Source of the DNA: Phytophthora sp. 'mugwort'
Taxonomy: Eukaryota; Oomycota; Peronosporomycetes; Peronosporales; Peronosporaceae
Reading direction: 5' to 3'
NCBI GenBank assembly: GCA_033558025.1
Contig: JAUCEF010000006.1
Coordinates: 2,852,001-2,916,000, forward strand
Length of the DNA: 64,000 nt
In this document: positions 33,870-44,680 of the stretch, piece by piece
Position numbering within the stretch: position 1 is the first letter of the stretch
Layout of the letters: every line of letters starts with the position of its first letter
Notes under the pieces: generated by a model
Told to the model about the DNA's origin: nothing
The model's database searches: none
What the model saw: only the letters and a program-made list of their open reading frames with translations
Made by a program: the position numbers and the translations under genes

Positions 33870-34500
33870 GATGGAGTTTCAAGATTCCCGATACTACTAC
33901 AAAAACAGCAACAACGGGACCCGCTACTACGTGTGCAGCAAGAACTGGAGCTCTGGTTGCAAGGCGCGGCTGAGGTTTGTACAAGCGTCGCGGATGGTGA
34001 GCCGGGCGAAGTGATCGCAACGGGTGAACACGATGGTGACTCTTGGCATCCTACCTAGCGGATTCAAGTCGCGATGGAACCTAAGAGCCTGTACACGCTG
34101 ACCGCGATCACGGAGGACAGAATTATCAGCAAGGACGTTCCATACGTCGATCGACGTTTGTACACTCGTATTGATCTTGACGGTGTTAAGACGAAGTGGG
34201 ACAAGTTCTGGATAGACTTCAAGGATACGTGGATAATTCGTTATCAACCCAGCTGCTAGAACATTTCGGCAATGGCTGCAGCGCACGTTTCGTTGGTGAA
34301 TCGCACGAATACCCAATTGAGGCGTACAACAGGACGCACGCTGGCGGACTGGGTACAACACACCCACGTTGCTACCTTTCATCAACAAAATCAAGCTCGA
34401 GTCTGCAAGATGGCTACAAGTACTACACGACATCCGTCAAAGGCGAGTTGATGAAGTCCGAGAAACACCCGGCGTGGATTACCCCCTGCTCAGATCTAGA
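33870..34500 (+). pseudogene. FLYWCH-type MULE transposase remnant
   Basis: The + strand reads YYYKNSNNGTRYYVCSKNWS and SGCKARLRFV (33885-33975), a FLYWCH-like zinc module (Y, W, two Cys). It then jumps to the transposase C-terminus: VKTKWDKFWIDFKDTWIIRY at 34185-34245, WNI-like (NISAMAAARFVG) and INKIKLESARWLQVLHDI at 34383-34440. The catalytic DDE core is deleted. Stops and frame changes are present throughout. Confidence 0.55.
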
Positions 34501-34504
34501 CTAA

Positions 34505-35383
34505 AGCTAATGAGATCAAGCTGCCCTGAAGCTGGACCACTGGGGAAAACCTCCTGATTGGTTTGTTTGAGATTAACAAAACGCAATGCCGCTCCGTGTA
34601 GGACCAGCACTCGTACAACTTATCAAGTTTTCTGCTCCAAAGCCAAATGCGAAGCCTTCACCCCTATATACACAAGGTGCTCCGCATTTCGCGGAGTTAA
34701 CTACATGCCCACTACATATTAGTGAAGGTAACATCTGCAATTTCTGTCGAATAGTAAAGTGTATGCAGTTGGCCCAGACATCGATCCCCCCAGCGGCAAA
34801 AAGAGAGCTGCTCCAAAATAAGCCTAGTTATGCCTCGGCAAAACCTCACTTTTAGTGGATAATTCATCGCTTTAATTATTAGGTACGGTAATATATCCTG
34901 AATACGTATTTTACTTTAGGCACTTTTAGGCATTTTAGGGACCGTTTAAACATAATGCGACGCAATCTAACTGACCCCCGATTTTTGAAAAAGCTTGCGT
35001 CGGTAGGTGATGTACCGGTTGAGTACCCGTATTTAAGTAAGTCTCCAGCCACGCACAGACATTACGATCTGTGAACGTTGCCATTCACGAGGGCACCGCT
35101 TCTCGTTCTCTTAAGCTTATCGGATTGATCTGATGGCGCTCTATTAAAAATTCGTTTGATGACCGTCAATATTGTGGAAACACTATACTTACCCCAAAAT
35201 ATTAATTCTAGTGAGAGCTTCCTGAGCATCGCTTCCAATTATAATTGTTTTCATGTTGACTTTTGTATCGCAGCTACGTCCTTTCAGCACAGACAAGGCG
35301 AAAGATTGCCATACAAACTTTCATACAATAGCCGTTACGCACCCAACTCACTCCCAAATTTGAGCACTTGTCTAAAGGAGCTC
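34505..35383. other. Intergenic upstream of PTEN
   Basis: No gene was recognised. It holds the presumed PTEN promoter. A short AT-rich stretch lies at 34857-34920. The PTEN frame is open upstream of its first ATG to 35156, so a slightly earlier start or an upstream exon is possible. Confidence 0.45.
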
Positions 35384-36767
35384 ATGGCGCCGCACTCCAG
35401 TGCCTGTCGCCGCGTGCTGGCCGTGCCGCGCGCACTCGTGTCCCAGAACAAGCGCCGCTTCCAGAAGGACGGTTTTGACCTGGACCTGGGCTACGTGCAC
35501 CCGCGCGTCATCGTCATGGGTCCGTCTGAGGAAGAAGCTAGAAAAAAACATTTATTTTATTTTCTAAGATAATATGTGGCGCGGTGCATACTTTTTTTTA
35601 AGGTTACCCTGCTGTGGGTGTTGAGTTCCTGTTCCGGAATCCGCGGTCGGAGGTGCAGCGGTTTTTGGACGAGCGCCATGCCGGGAGCTACTTTGTCTAC
35701 AATTTCTGCGACGAGCCCAAACGGAGGTAAAGTTTACGAGCACGAAAAAATGGCGTGGAGAATTAGGATCGATAATGCTGAGTTTGCTGGTTTGTGTTCG
35801 GTCAGCTACCCGCCGAGTATCTTTGAGGGCCGTGTCAAGAACTTGCCTATTGAAGACCATAACGTCCCGACGTTCCAAATGATGTACGCGCCGGTCGCTA
35901 CAAGATCGTAATAGACGTTCAAATCCGCTCAATTTGGTGCTTCTCTAGGACGGCGTTCTGCGACGAAGCTGCAGCTTGGCTAGACGCAAGCGAGAACCAC
36001 GTCGTGGCGCTGCATTGCAAGGTACTGACGTTTCTCGGAATTTTGTTTTCGTTGTCAGAGGTTTATCTTTGAATGAACTGGGGTTGATGTTACCAGGCCG
36101 GAAAAGGAAGAGCTGGTATGATGGCGTGTATGTTGCTGTTGAGAATGGGCTTTGCAGCCTCCGCGATAGAGGCAATTGACCGCTACAACCGAGAGCGTGT
36201 CCACGACCGTCGTGGCCTTACAGTCGTGAGTCAGAAGAAATGGGTGAATTACTACGCTGCGGTGCGTGCGCAGACTTCCGTGTCGGGAGACGCCATCCAG
36301 GAGCCCCCCTTCGTGATCGAAAAGCTGAAGTTAAACAACACTCTAACGGCAGTGAAGCCACCGAGGTTGCGACTGCGTGTCTTCTCGCTGCGTCCTGACG
36401 GGTCTCCTAAGACGCTGCTCCATCAGCAAATCGGCTCGATCGAGTTCGAATTGCACGAGGAAGTCCGCGGATGTGTCATGCTCGAATTCTACCTTGAACG
36501 TGTGAACGGGTGCATGCGAGCAAAGCACTTCAAGATCTGGTTCAACACGCTCCTCCTCAAACCTGGTAAGTGGTGCTTTTACGACTTGCACAGGCAAATA
36601 CTGACATTTGTGTACGTATTTGGTCTATTTCCTCGAAAGACAAAGCGACTGGAAGTGTTATCTGCTCTCGCTCTGAAATGGACTGGACGGCTCGAGACAT
36701 AAAATATCGCCGTTTGCCTGCTGCTTTCGAGTTGGAAATGGTCGTTGCCCGCTCGGATCATGTGTAG
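35384..36767 (+). CDS. PTEN: PTEN-type phosphoinositide phosphatase, six exons
   Basis: PTEN removes the 3-phosphate of PI(3,4,5)P3. Exons by GT-AG and phase: 35384-35519, 35603-35726, 35806-35883, 35949-36021, 36097-36565 and 36640-36767. They sum to 1008 nt, giving an unbroken 335-aa protein. The N-terminus [20 protein letters not shown] keeps the basic membrane-binding patch. Phosphatase motifs follow: [29 protein letters not shown] (WPD-loop Asp), [10 protein letters not shown] joined across an intron to [13 protein letters not shown]. The P-loop is therefore HCKAGKGRAG with catalytic Cys and Arg intact; the usual Thr after Arg is Ala. The TI-loop region is [16 protein letters not shown]2 domain follows ([23 protein letters not shown]) ending [20 protein letters not shown]. 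No C-terminal regulatory tail like that of animals is seen. Confidence 0.9.
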
Positions 36768-36930
36768 GAGACCTCACAAAGCTTCGTCTTCCAGCGATTA
36801 TAGCCACTGAATGACAGGTCAGTTGTATGCCTGCATCTCACTGAAATAAACGACCACTCTCATCTATCATACTTAAGTAGCGCTTGATCACAGGAAGCTG
36901 TCATGTATTGATATTCGAGATAAAATCAAT
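36768..36930. other. Convergent 3' spacer between PTEN and the coiled-coil gene
   Basis: This 163-bp gap holds the 3' ends of the two converging genes. Nothing else was seen. Confidence 0.5.
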
Positions 36931-37401
36931 CTACCTCGGCCTAAAAGGCACCGCACTGAAGGTGTCACTGAAACGTTTAAACTCTGGATGATAGTCAAAG
37001 TTCTCTATGAGCACCCGAATTCCTTGCGCATGGCGTAATTTGGCATCATTATACTGTCCTTGCATGTTGTCTGTCGTCTCCGTGTACTTGCCCGCAAGTG
37101 GCTTGATCTTGCTTTCGAAAAGTGTGTTCCAATCTCGGCACTCGTTCAATTTGTTGTCCAAGTCTTTGCGCCGTTCATTGAGTCGAAAGAGCTGCTCCTC
37201 GTAGTCCTTCTTGCCCTTCTCGTCGGCCTTAATCTCGCGAGTGAGCGTTTCGATTCTCTGTTGAGCGCTCTCCAACGCTCCGCCGATGCCGCAGGTGACG
37301 CGGTTCATTTTCGCCGCATCCTTTGTTAGCGTGAGCTGTTGCGAGGCTGCAGGAGGGTATATCAGTCGAGGCAAGCCTCTTCCGGACGGCATCGTCGTCA
37401 T
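36931..37401 (-). CDS. Small coiled-coil protein, function unknown (possible flagellar protein)
   Basis: The gene has a single exon of 156 residues if the ATG at 37399-37401 (MTTMPSGRGLPRLIYPPAAS) is used. The frame is open further upstream, but those residues are hydrophobic and look untranslated. The middle (residues ~45-125) is a heptad-rich coiled coil: ALESAQQRIETLTREIKADE, then GKKDYEEQLFRLNERRKDLD. The C-terminus FDYHPEFKRFSDTFSAVPFR, then PR, looks like a conserved motif but I cannot name the family. It is tandem with the EF-hand gene (215 bp between them, same strand), and both have the look of flagellum-associated proteins. That role is inference only. Confidence 0.6.
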   Translation of the reverse strand: MTTMPSGRGLPRLIYPPAASQQLTLTKDAAKMNRVTCGIGGALESAQQRIETLTREIKADEKGKKDYEEQLFRLNERRKDLDNKLNECRDWNTLFESKIKPLAGKYTETTDNMQGQYNDAKLRHAQGIRVLIENFDYHPEFKRFSDTFSAVPFRPR

Positions 37402-37615
37402 GACCTTAAAATGGCCAATGACAATATCAAACAACGGTGTGACTTCAAGAACAAGACGCCGAAGGAGCAGAATCGAAACGCTAAAATTAGTAATCCTGGA
37501 GTATAATTGGTGACAAATAAATGTATCGTAAGTAAAAGTGGCCGTAGGCAAGCAGATTTATTCGTAAAAGGGTTCAGGGTTAACATTTTTCTCTATTTTT
37601 TTTGCCGAATACCGA

Positions 37616-40600
37616 CTATGGGTGTATGATTGGGGTTGGGCGTCTGCTTCCGATGGTCTCGTAGTACTGACCGTCCTTGCAGAACGTCACAGAGCGCCGC
37701 ATGTCAGCAGCAATTTCTTTTTCTTTGTTAAACAAGCTGGGACTCGTCGTATTGTCTCCAGACGGAGCGAGTTTGGTGAAGAAGTCGAGCAACCCAGGAG
37801 AAGAGATGAAACCACTTTCTCCAGTGTCAATGCTACTGGCCACAAACTGTTGCTCGTGCAGATCCAAGTCGAGTCCAAGTCGGTAGCACACGTGTTTGAT
37901 GTCACTTGCTCGACACGTTGCCTCGAATTCGCCATTATCAATAGGTACAACCATTTCGCGTGGAGCAAGTCCTTTGAACGCATGCCTTACCAGGACAGCG
38001 GCACTCTGAAGACCGTAGTCAGTATTAAGAAGATCCTTGAGTCGGCTCTCGTATAGCAATTTGCGTCGGATTGTTGTCGCACTACCAGCAATCGCTTCAT
38101 CATTAGGGAACACAGCAAGTTTCGTAAAAGATCCTGTCGTCGTAGGCAAAACCGAGTTGTGCATATCGAGACTGGCAGTTAGTCTCCGTCCTGTAGGTCG
38201 TTGAGTCTGCTGGTATGGATTAGTGGAGAAAGAGGACGGAGGCCCATTACCCGACAGTACTGGCACCAAAGCTAATTCCTTCGTGACTTCATCAAGGAGG
38301 GCGCTAATACGACGTAAGACATCCAGGAACCCGAGACCGCTCTCTGGACGTAGTGAAGGATACAATTCATCCACAAGTTCTTGAGCTGCTGGGGCTCCGG
38401 CAGGGAAGTGCAGGTTCAATCGGGATGTCAACAAGATCTCGACGAGATCCTTCTTCGTAACTTGGCCGCGAGCATCAGCACGACGGTGCAAATCGAGAGC
38501 AGTCTTTAGATCGCTGCGTCGTTCGAGTAGATCCTGTAAGACGCTGACCAGAGCGATTCGATGTCTTCGTTCTTGACGTGACGTGGCATCATCCACGGCT
38601 GTTGATTGTCTGGGCTGTAGAATTGAGGTCAGTTGGCCATCGGGGTTGGTGATCTCGTCTGCGATTCGGATCGACGACCTGGCTGCGGGATGGTCTTGAA
38701 CCATGCGCCGACGCGGACAGTTCCACAGAGCGTCATTGGAGCGTGTGTCTTGACTGTACGAAGAAGCTACCATAGGTTCTGGACGTTCTTCATACGGAGC
38801 CAACAGTACCGATGTCATGGAAAGGTGTTTCTTGCGCTTTTTTGGAGAGAGCAAGTCGCTACAGAGAACTCCAAGACGGCCTTCAAGGTAGTGATAATGT
38901 ATTTGGGCTACGGGTGTAGTGGATTGTTGGTTGGCTTCATCCTGGCTGAGAGCTTCAATGGCAGCATGCTTGTCCGCTATCGACGCCATGATCCCAAGCT
39001 CGTGCGTAGCCTGAAGCATTTCCGTCGTGGAAAGCGAACCACTCTGGTTGGTATCAATTCGCTCACAAATTGCCACGAGTTGTGGCAGCTCCATAAACAT
39101 TTTCTCGAGAACCTTTTGAACGGAACGTGGGAGTCGACGACGTGTAGCCCCTTCAATGGTGAGTGTTGGAAGTTGTTTGAAGTTGTTCAAGTGATCGTAA
39201 AAGCCTTGGGCCGAGATGTAGCCTCGTCCTTGAGTGTCGAGCGTCCAGAAGAGCGCCTCGACGTCGGCGTACCGTACCAATAGGTTTAAGTGCACGAGAC
39301 TTTGGCGAAATTGACCTCGAGAAATGTGGCCCAACCGGTCACCAGGGAAAACACTTTGTGGTGAAGATGCCGACAATTGCCCGAGTTGCTTCAATTGCTG
39401 CAGTTTGGATAGAATACGATTTTCCAAGGCCGCTGGAGGCTTGCCCGTTGAGAAGAATGAGTCCTGACGCCGATGCTGGTGCTCTAGATAAGATTCAGCA
39501 CAATTTGACGCTCGAGGACTTGTAGTTGTTGTCGGGAAGTGGAGTTCACTCTCTCGACGACGGTCGTCACAGATTTTGACAATAGTGCGGCTTGCCTCAG
39601 CATTTCTAGAACAAAATACACAACACATGATGAGTATTTAAGGTGTGAACTAATACAAGATCACGGTGATAGGAATACCTCTCCTGTGTTGATTTCCCAG
39701 CTGGATACGGGTCAGTATTTCTAGTAACAGAGCTGGAGGTTGTGGAGTGCACGGGTTTCCGTCCAAGACGAATAGGAGACTGGGTCACGCAGCCTATGGA
39801 GGTACCAGGCACTCCAGGAGAAGCCTTGGACTTCATCGTTGTACGATCAGCTGCCTTTAATGCCTCCAGAAGCGGACCAACTCTGATAGAACCACAAGCA
39901 GAATCCCTATAGATCACGTAGCGAGACAAGCGGGTAAGTTTTCAATAGAAAGACGATTCTTTCCGACAGATACGTACGCGAATGGTAAGAGGCGAACTCG
40001 TAACGCGGCAAAGTCGGCGTTGCTCAAGGTAATTCCACAGCGCAGCAAGCAATCGCGGAACGCCTCCGGTGGTAGATAGTATTGTCCAATGCGTTCATAT
40101 TGTTGACAAAGTGGCTGCAGTTTGTCACGTGCAGCCACAAGCAAGTCCCAAAGGCGAGCACTGCCAACACCCCCAACCGGAGGTGAAACCTGCTTCGAAT
40201 TGGACAGTAACGTTTGAGGTCGAGAGTCTACTCCAGCTTGCTCTTGGAACAGAGCAAGGAACTCGGCATACTTGATGGTAAATGCGTCCCCATTGCCACC
40301 GCGACCGCGCCATCGTCCATTACTGGCACCATCTCGTGTATATTCCTTCACGTCCTCACGCAAGGACATGTATAGTTTGTCATACTCGCGAGTCGTGAGA
40401 AATACGCCGATGTGACTTAAAGCGAGTTCAAGTTCCTCCGGGTTCACCTTGCCAGAGCTCATGACATCCATGTTGAGGAAAATCTGGCGGAGTTTCTCAC
40501 TGCTGTGAGTGATAGACGTTGCAAGTCGCTGCCAAAGCGCTTCACCCTCTATACCTCGAAAATGTCGACCTTGGGAATCGATATCGACGTCGTTACTTCT

Positions 40601-41179
40601 TTTATCTCGAGTATTAGCACCACTCGTGTTAAGAGTGGCCTGAGTGGCGTAGGGGGTTGCCAGAGGAACACGAGGGGCAGGATATTGAATACGATTGTTC
40701 ATCGACATCGAAGACATTGACGACGTCAAGTACGACGTCGGCTCGTGCTGGTAACTTGGTCGCAAAAGCTGCAAAGACCACTCGGTCATGATGCGGCAGA
40801 AAAGGTCGATATCTGCATAAAAGGTTAGGCTAAGAACCTTGTGGTTTTAAGAAGAACGAGTTCAAAACGCACCTAGCTTGCGCGTTTGAGTCGGACAGAA
40901 CACTAAATAGAGCTCCTGGGCCCTTTCTAGACCTTGAATGGGCTGCTGATCTTGGCAAGTCCCGTCAGCCTGCGGTCGAGAAGAAGCCACAATCTCCAGA
41001 CGAGTCACCGCTAACTGGAACTCGCGGAGGTCGAGGTGACCATCACCATTTAAACTAAACCGGCGCAATATGTCGTCGGGTTTCATGGGGCACCGTGAGA
41101 ATCGATGCACCTCGTCTGCAAAGTACTTCATAAGGTGCTGGTTGGATAGCAATTGGTGGTACTGCTGCCAGTCTAGCAT
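37616..41179 (-). CDS. Large EF-hand repeat protein, EFCAB6-like, four exons
   Basis: Exons by GT-AG and phase: 41179-40873, 40812-39978, 39906-39679 and 39605-37616. The total of 3360 nt gives an unbroken 1119-aa protein; introns are 60, 71 and 73 bp. EF-hand-like pairs recur along the chain: FSLNGDGHLDLREFQLAVTR (residues ~40-60), NMDVMSSGKVNPEELELALS, TLDTQGRGYISAQGFYDHLN, RIDTNQSGSLSTTEMLQATH and SIDTGESGFISSPGLLDFFT. Several loops lack one or more Ca-binding acidic residues; the first and the RIDTNQSG loop look competent. Linkers are Ser/Thr/Arg-rich. This repeat architecture resembles EFCAB6-type proteins of ciliated organisms; the exact orthology is not certain. An open frame on the opposite strand (38633-39283) is a shadow of this gene. 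Confidence 0.8.
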
Positions 41180-41640
41180 TACGGCGGTTAATTTTTTTGG
41201 ATTATAATTAAGAGACTCCAGCTTGAGGCGTACCAGCAGTGCTCATCTGGTCGATCTTGTTCCGCGTCTTGGACATCGTGGCTTACGATAGAGATTGGTG
41301 CACCCAGGAAACGGAGAGACAAGAAAGAGCAATACGCAGGCCTGCAAGCGACGCGTAGAAGTGAGACTCGAACCTTCTCAGCATTTTAGGCTGCTAAATA
41401 TACAGGTGAAACTCCTGGGAAGACGCGTGCGATGACATACCTGAAAGCAATAAAACAATGATGTAGAACGCGTGGAGCTCAGCACCAACAGGAGAACAAT
41501 ATATTGCATATCTTGATTGGCGAAGGGTTTTACATTGGATGAAGTTTCCACCAGTGTTGCAAAAAAAAAAAAATATTCATATACCGTAAAACTTATGTGC
41601 AAACGGTCACGGCGTGAAGGCTCTTATAACGTTTTCTGGT

Positions 41641-41681
41641 AGTCCTAAATATTACTTTATTGTCCTAAATATTACTTTATT
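41641..41681. repeat. 20-bp tandem duplication
   Basis: TCCTAAATATTACTTTATTG occurs twice in direct succession without differences, so the duplication is recent or maintained. Confidence 0.8.
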
Positions 41682-41708
41682 GACCGCAAATTGAAGTACT
41701 GAAAGCTC

Positions 41709-41768
41709 GAGAAGTTTAACCAGTTAGCTTAATGAGGGCCTTGGGTTCGAGCCCCAACCAGACTAGGG
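41709..41768 (+). other. tRNA 3'-half-like sequence
   Basis: It contains a perfect T-arm, TTGGGTTCGAGCCCCAA, with a B-box-like GGTTCGAGCC, followed by an acceptor-like CCAGACTA. No pairing 5' acceptor strand or proper D-arm is found upstream, so it is not an intact tRNA gene. It may be a tRNA-derived (SINE-like) fragment. Confidence 0.35.
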
Positions 41769-41882
41769 GAACAGGGTCAGCCGCTCGCTGTTTGTTATCC
41801 ATGAATAGACGAGTTTGCGCTTCGCGTCTCTCGATTTTTTTTTTTATTTTGAGCCCAGCGTGCCAAAACATTTGGCTACCGA

Positions 41883-41919
41883 TATTTTAGTGCAGCAAAT
41901 TTTGCTGCACTCAAAATAG
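41883..41919. repeat. Near-perfect palindrome
   Basis: AGTGCAGCAAA and TTTGCTGCACT face each other with one base between (41889-41911), and the pairing extends outward (TATTTT / CAAAATA) with one extra base. This may be the tip of a foldback element. Confidence 0.7.
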
Positions 41920-42126
41920 CACTCGACAATCTCCGGCTTCAGCCTTAGCGTTGCATGTATGTATATCTGTTGGCTTCATTCACCCTTCCTCTGTCAGATG
42001 AGGTCGGCCTAATGAATTTGTCTTGGGCATTATGCTTTGTGTTGACGGCTTCTTGACTGACTGGCTGACTGACTGGCTGAGAGCTCGTTCAAGCAGTTTG
42101 GTTAAATAATTTATTATTTTATTATA

Positions 42127-42185
42127 AATATTGAGGACACAACTCAGTAATTTAACTTAAATTACCGAATTGTGTCCTCAATATT
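42127..42185. repeat. 28-bp-arm hairpin
   Basis: AATATTGAGGACACAACTCA at 42127 onward is mirrored by the inverse complement ending at 42185, about 28 bp per arm with two mismatches and a 3-4-base loop. The outer end GAGGACACAA is bounded by an AT-rich tract. It looks like two transposon ends joined head to head or a very small foldback element. Confidence 0.7.
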
Positions 42186-42492
42186 CCGGTCGCTGATTGG
42201 CCACGTTGAAGGTGTCCGTAAATGGCCAACGTCTGCTTGCACATAAGTTTTACGGTAACTACGGATACCCAACGTCATTTTGCAGCATCTTTTATGGTGT
42301 CTCGAGACCATCCATGGTGACCATTCTGTCTTTTTAGTAATGTCTATATCTACTGATGTGGCCAATCTTAGCGGTGAAAACCTTACTCAGCGTCGCGGAT
42401 GCTAACACCCGGTTCGTGAGTACAAGCTCCAAGTAGCTACTCGTGCCAAGTTCAGTGAACGCGCAGAAATTTGCTACCAGATTGTAGTGTCT

Positions 42493-42550
42493 GCAGGAAA
42501 CGAAGACACACTGGGGAGATGGCACTTCCGAAGATGGCCGTAGTGTATTA
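42493..42550. repeat. Fragment of the second gypsy family's LTR
   Basis: GCAGGAAACGAAGACACACT through GGCCGTAGTGTATTAG matches 31855-31918 at roughly 75-80% over 58 bp. This suggests a solo LTR remnant of the family whose gag lies at 31124-31807. Its borders were not found. Confidence 0.5.
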
Positions 42551-43489
42551 GCTTGAAGGTAACTAGCCGAGCACCGCCAAATACGCGGTGGTGGGTTTAG
42601 TTTGGTCCCAGTATATTGAAAGCCCGTCGGAGCGCAGCGGAGGCGGGCAGGCCCACATAAAAATATATGTATTTAATTTTCAACTAATCGTTCAATTTTA
42701 TTTCTAGCAATGGCCGCCTTCGGCGAAAGATGGTTTTGGCGAATGAGGGCCGCCTTCGCTGCCATGGTATTTTAGCCAACGGCGGCCCGCCTTCGCTGCG
42801 CTGGGCAGCCAATGATTGCGTCTAGAATCTCGTTATGGTGTGATAGACGGACAGAGCGACGTTAGCACTGAGTTTTAGGATAGACAAAATGAGCTACGTG
42901 TACTCCTAACGCTACGACTCCTGGTCTAGCTGGAGTCATCCTATTTGTCGTTATGAGAGCTTGGAGTGCCAGGGTCATCAGCTTTGCGTTATGCCTAGCA
43001 CTTGATCTTTACCTTCATCCAGGTGTGCGTTATGCTTGAGGAGCATTGACGCCGCCATCAGGCTGGTCGTTATTGGGCAGATACCAGTTGCAGCTACAGT
43101 ACTGTATTACTCGTAGCTCGAGAAGACTTGGATTGCATTGACGAAGCTATAAAAGCAGGTGTAAATGTACTTTACATCTTTTCTACGTTACCCCACCTAT
43201 GTCGATGTGTCCGCTCTGTTCTTTTTTATTTTTCTTCTACCAAAGGTCGCGGTTAAAAAAATAACGCACCAGCAAATATCGACGTCAGAGAACGGTATTG
43301 AAGAACACACACAAGCGACAGAGATTAGGTCAGCACCAGCCAACCAGAACACATCTTCGTTGTAAACCGTGAAAACTAACTGGTTATGACCCCATTCTAT
43401 TATCTGCTCGTAGTGGTCGGCTCCGTGCTGTGCTTCCAGTGGTCCAGACGTGCTCCCAGAAAAACGCTGAGTCCCAAGGTGAACGATCT

Positions 43490-44680
43490 CCATCTCGGCG
43501 GTCATGGCGATACCACGTCCTCCGAAGAGGCCGAAGTATCTGTGGACCCAGCAGCTATCCCAATGGACGGTGGAGCAACTGGAGCAGTACCTGGACAGAC
43601 AGCCGGTGTTTGCAGCCGTTACGCTTCAGCGATGTTAGCTGCGCCAGGGCAATCATGCACGGTCACAGAGAGATCAACTGTATATTACCACGGAGCTGAC
43701 GCGATGGTTTTCCAGACGGTGTTCAGCCGGATGACGCTACAGCTGAAGCGTTACAAGAAGAACCCGGCGGTAACGGGGCGAAACCGATGGCCATCCTGCA
43801 CAACGTGATCAACTAGCTCCATCTGACCGAGAATACGGTTCCCCGTCTCGGTCGCCATAAGAAGGTACTTCTGATCGTTACAGCTCTCGTGTCCCAGGTG
43901 CGTGAGACGGTTCGTGTTCTGTGGTATCGTAAGAATCTTGACGAACCACCACACCATTCACGTTGGGGTGCACAATAGACGAATTCGGTATTCCAGTGGT
44001 CGGTAACGGTTTCGGGACCAAGCCGTTCTTGATTGGTGTTACGACAAAACGGCAAGTTCGCGGGCTTTATCAAGCGGCAGAGTTCCCATTTCACATCGAC
44101 GCGACGTACACAAGATCACCAAGTATGAGCACCCTATGGTTGTCTGCGGTACTTATGACGTGAGCATGCCGTTGTAGCCGTTGCACCCACGTCATATCTA
44201 CGCCAGGAATAGTACGCCTCGATCTTCTACAGCATGTTTGCCGTGTACCAGCTCGTCACCCCGCAAAATCAATGTGTGCTACGTCGTGCGTGACGTCGAC
44301 GACGCTCAATTCAACGGTTTCGCGAAGTAGTCCTTCCCAACTGTCCCAGCTCAACGTATCTCATGCGGTTCTTCCTTGAAATGCTCAACGTCGGGAAAAG
44401 AGTCCAGGCTGAGTCGGGTCGAAGTTTAGTCTACAAGCACGTCTATCAAGTTCACCACGCCCGCATTCAGTTCGACGTTGAAGGCGAGGTTGTAGATTAT
44501 TTTACGCGCGTGGTCTGTTCGTCGGACGCTGAAGGCATTTCGGCAATACTTCAAGCACGAATCGCTCGAGTACATCGCTGAGCGTGGCTACACGCTTCGT
44601 CAACTGTTCCCGTTGAACTCGTTCATGCTGAAGATGGAACAGTCGTGTAAGGGAAGGCGATCGCAATCCAAATTTTCAAG
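43490..44680 (+). pseudogene. MULE transposase, decayed
   Basis: Starting with an ATG frame at 43502 (MAIPRPPKRPKYLWTQQLSQ, then WTVEQLEQYLDRQPVFAAVT), the + strand passes through decayed sequence. The core follows: KPFLIGVTTKRQVRGLYQAA with FPFHIDATY (44019-44110, first catalytic Asp), HPMVVCGTYDVSM in the next frame, and VCYVVRDVDDAQFNGFAK at 44275-44330 (second Asp). SLVYKHVYQVHHARIQFDVE and EYIAERGYTLRQLFPLNSFM follow to 44640. The order matches oomycete MULEs. Many frame changes and stops make it inactive. It is a different subfamily from the MULE at 26396. Confidence 0.6.

Larger units (their letters stand above)
41180..43385. other. Intergenic with several small repeats, no gene recognised
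   Basis: This is upstream of the EF-hand gene and then repeat debris. It contains a 20-bp tandem duplication, a tRNA-like half, two strong palindromes, a gypsy LTR fragment and a GC-rich block with recurring CCGCCTTCG (42700-42800), each listed or discussed separately. Short frames elsewhere show no family pattern. Confidence 0.5.

Noticed and set aside
33541..34433. Two minus-strand frames of 159 and 168 residues
   Set aside because: They overlap the FLYWCH and MULE motifs read on +; the + strand motifs are convincing and the minus frames show none.
38633..39283. 216-residue open frame on + inside the EF-hand gene
   Set aside because: It lies fully antisense to the well-supported fourth exon and has no family pattern.
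41709..41768. Intact tRNA gene
   Set aside because: Only T-arm and acceptor-like 3' part are present; no 5' acceptor strand or D-arm.
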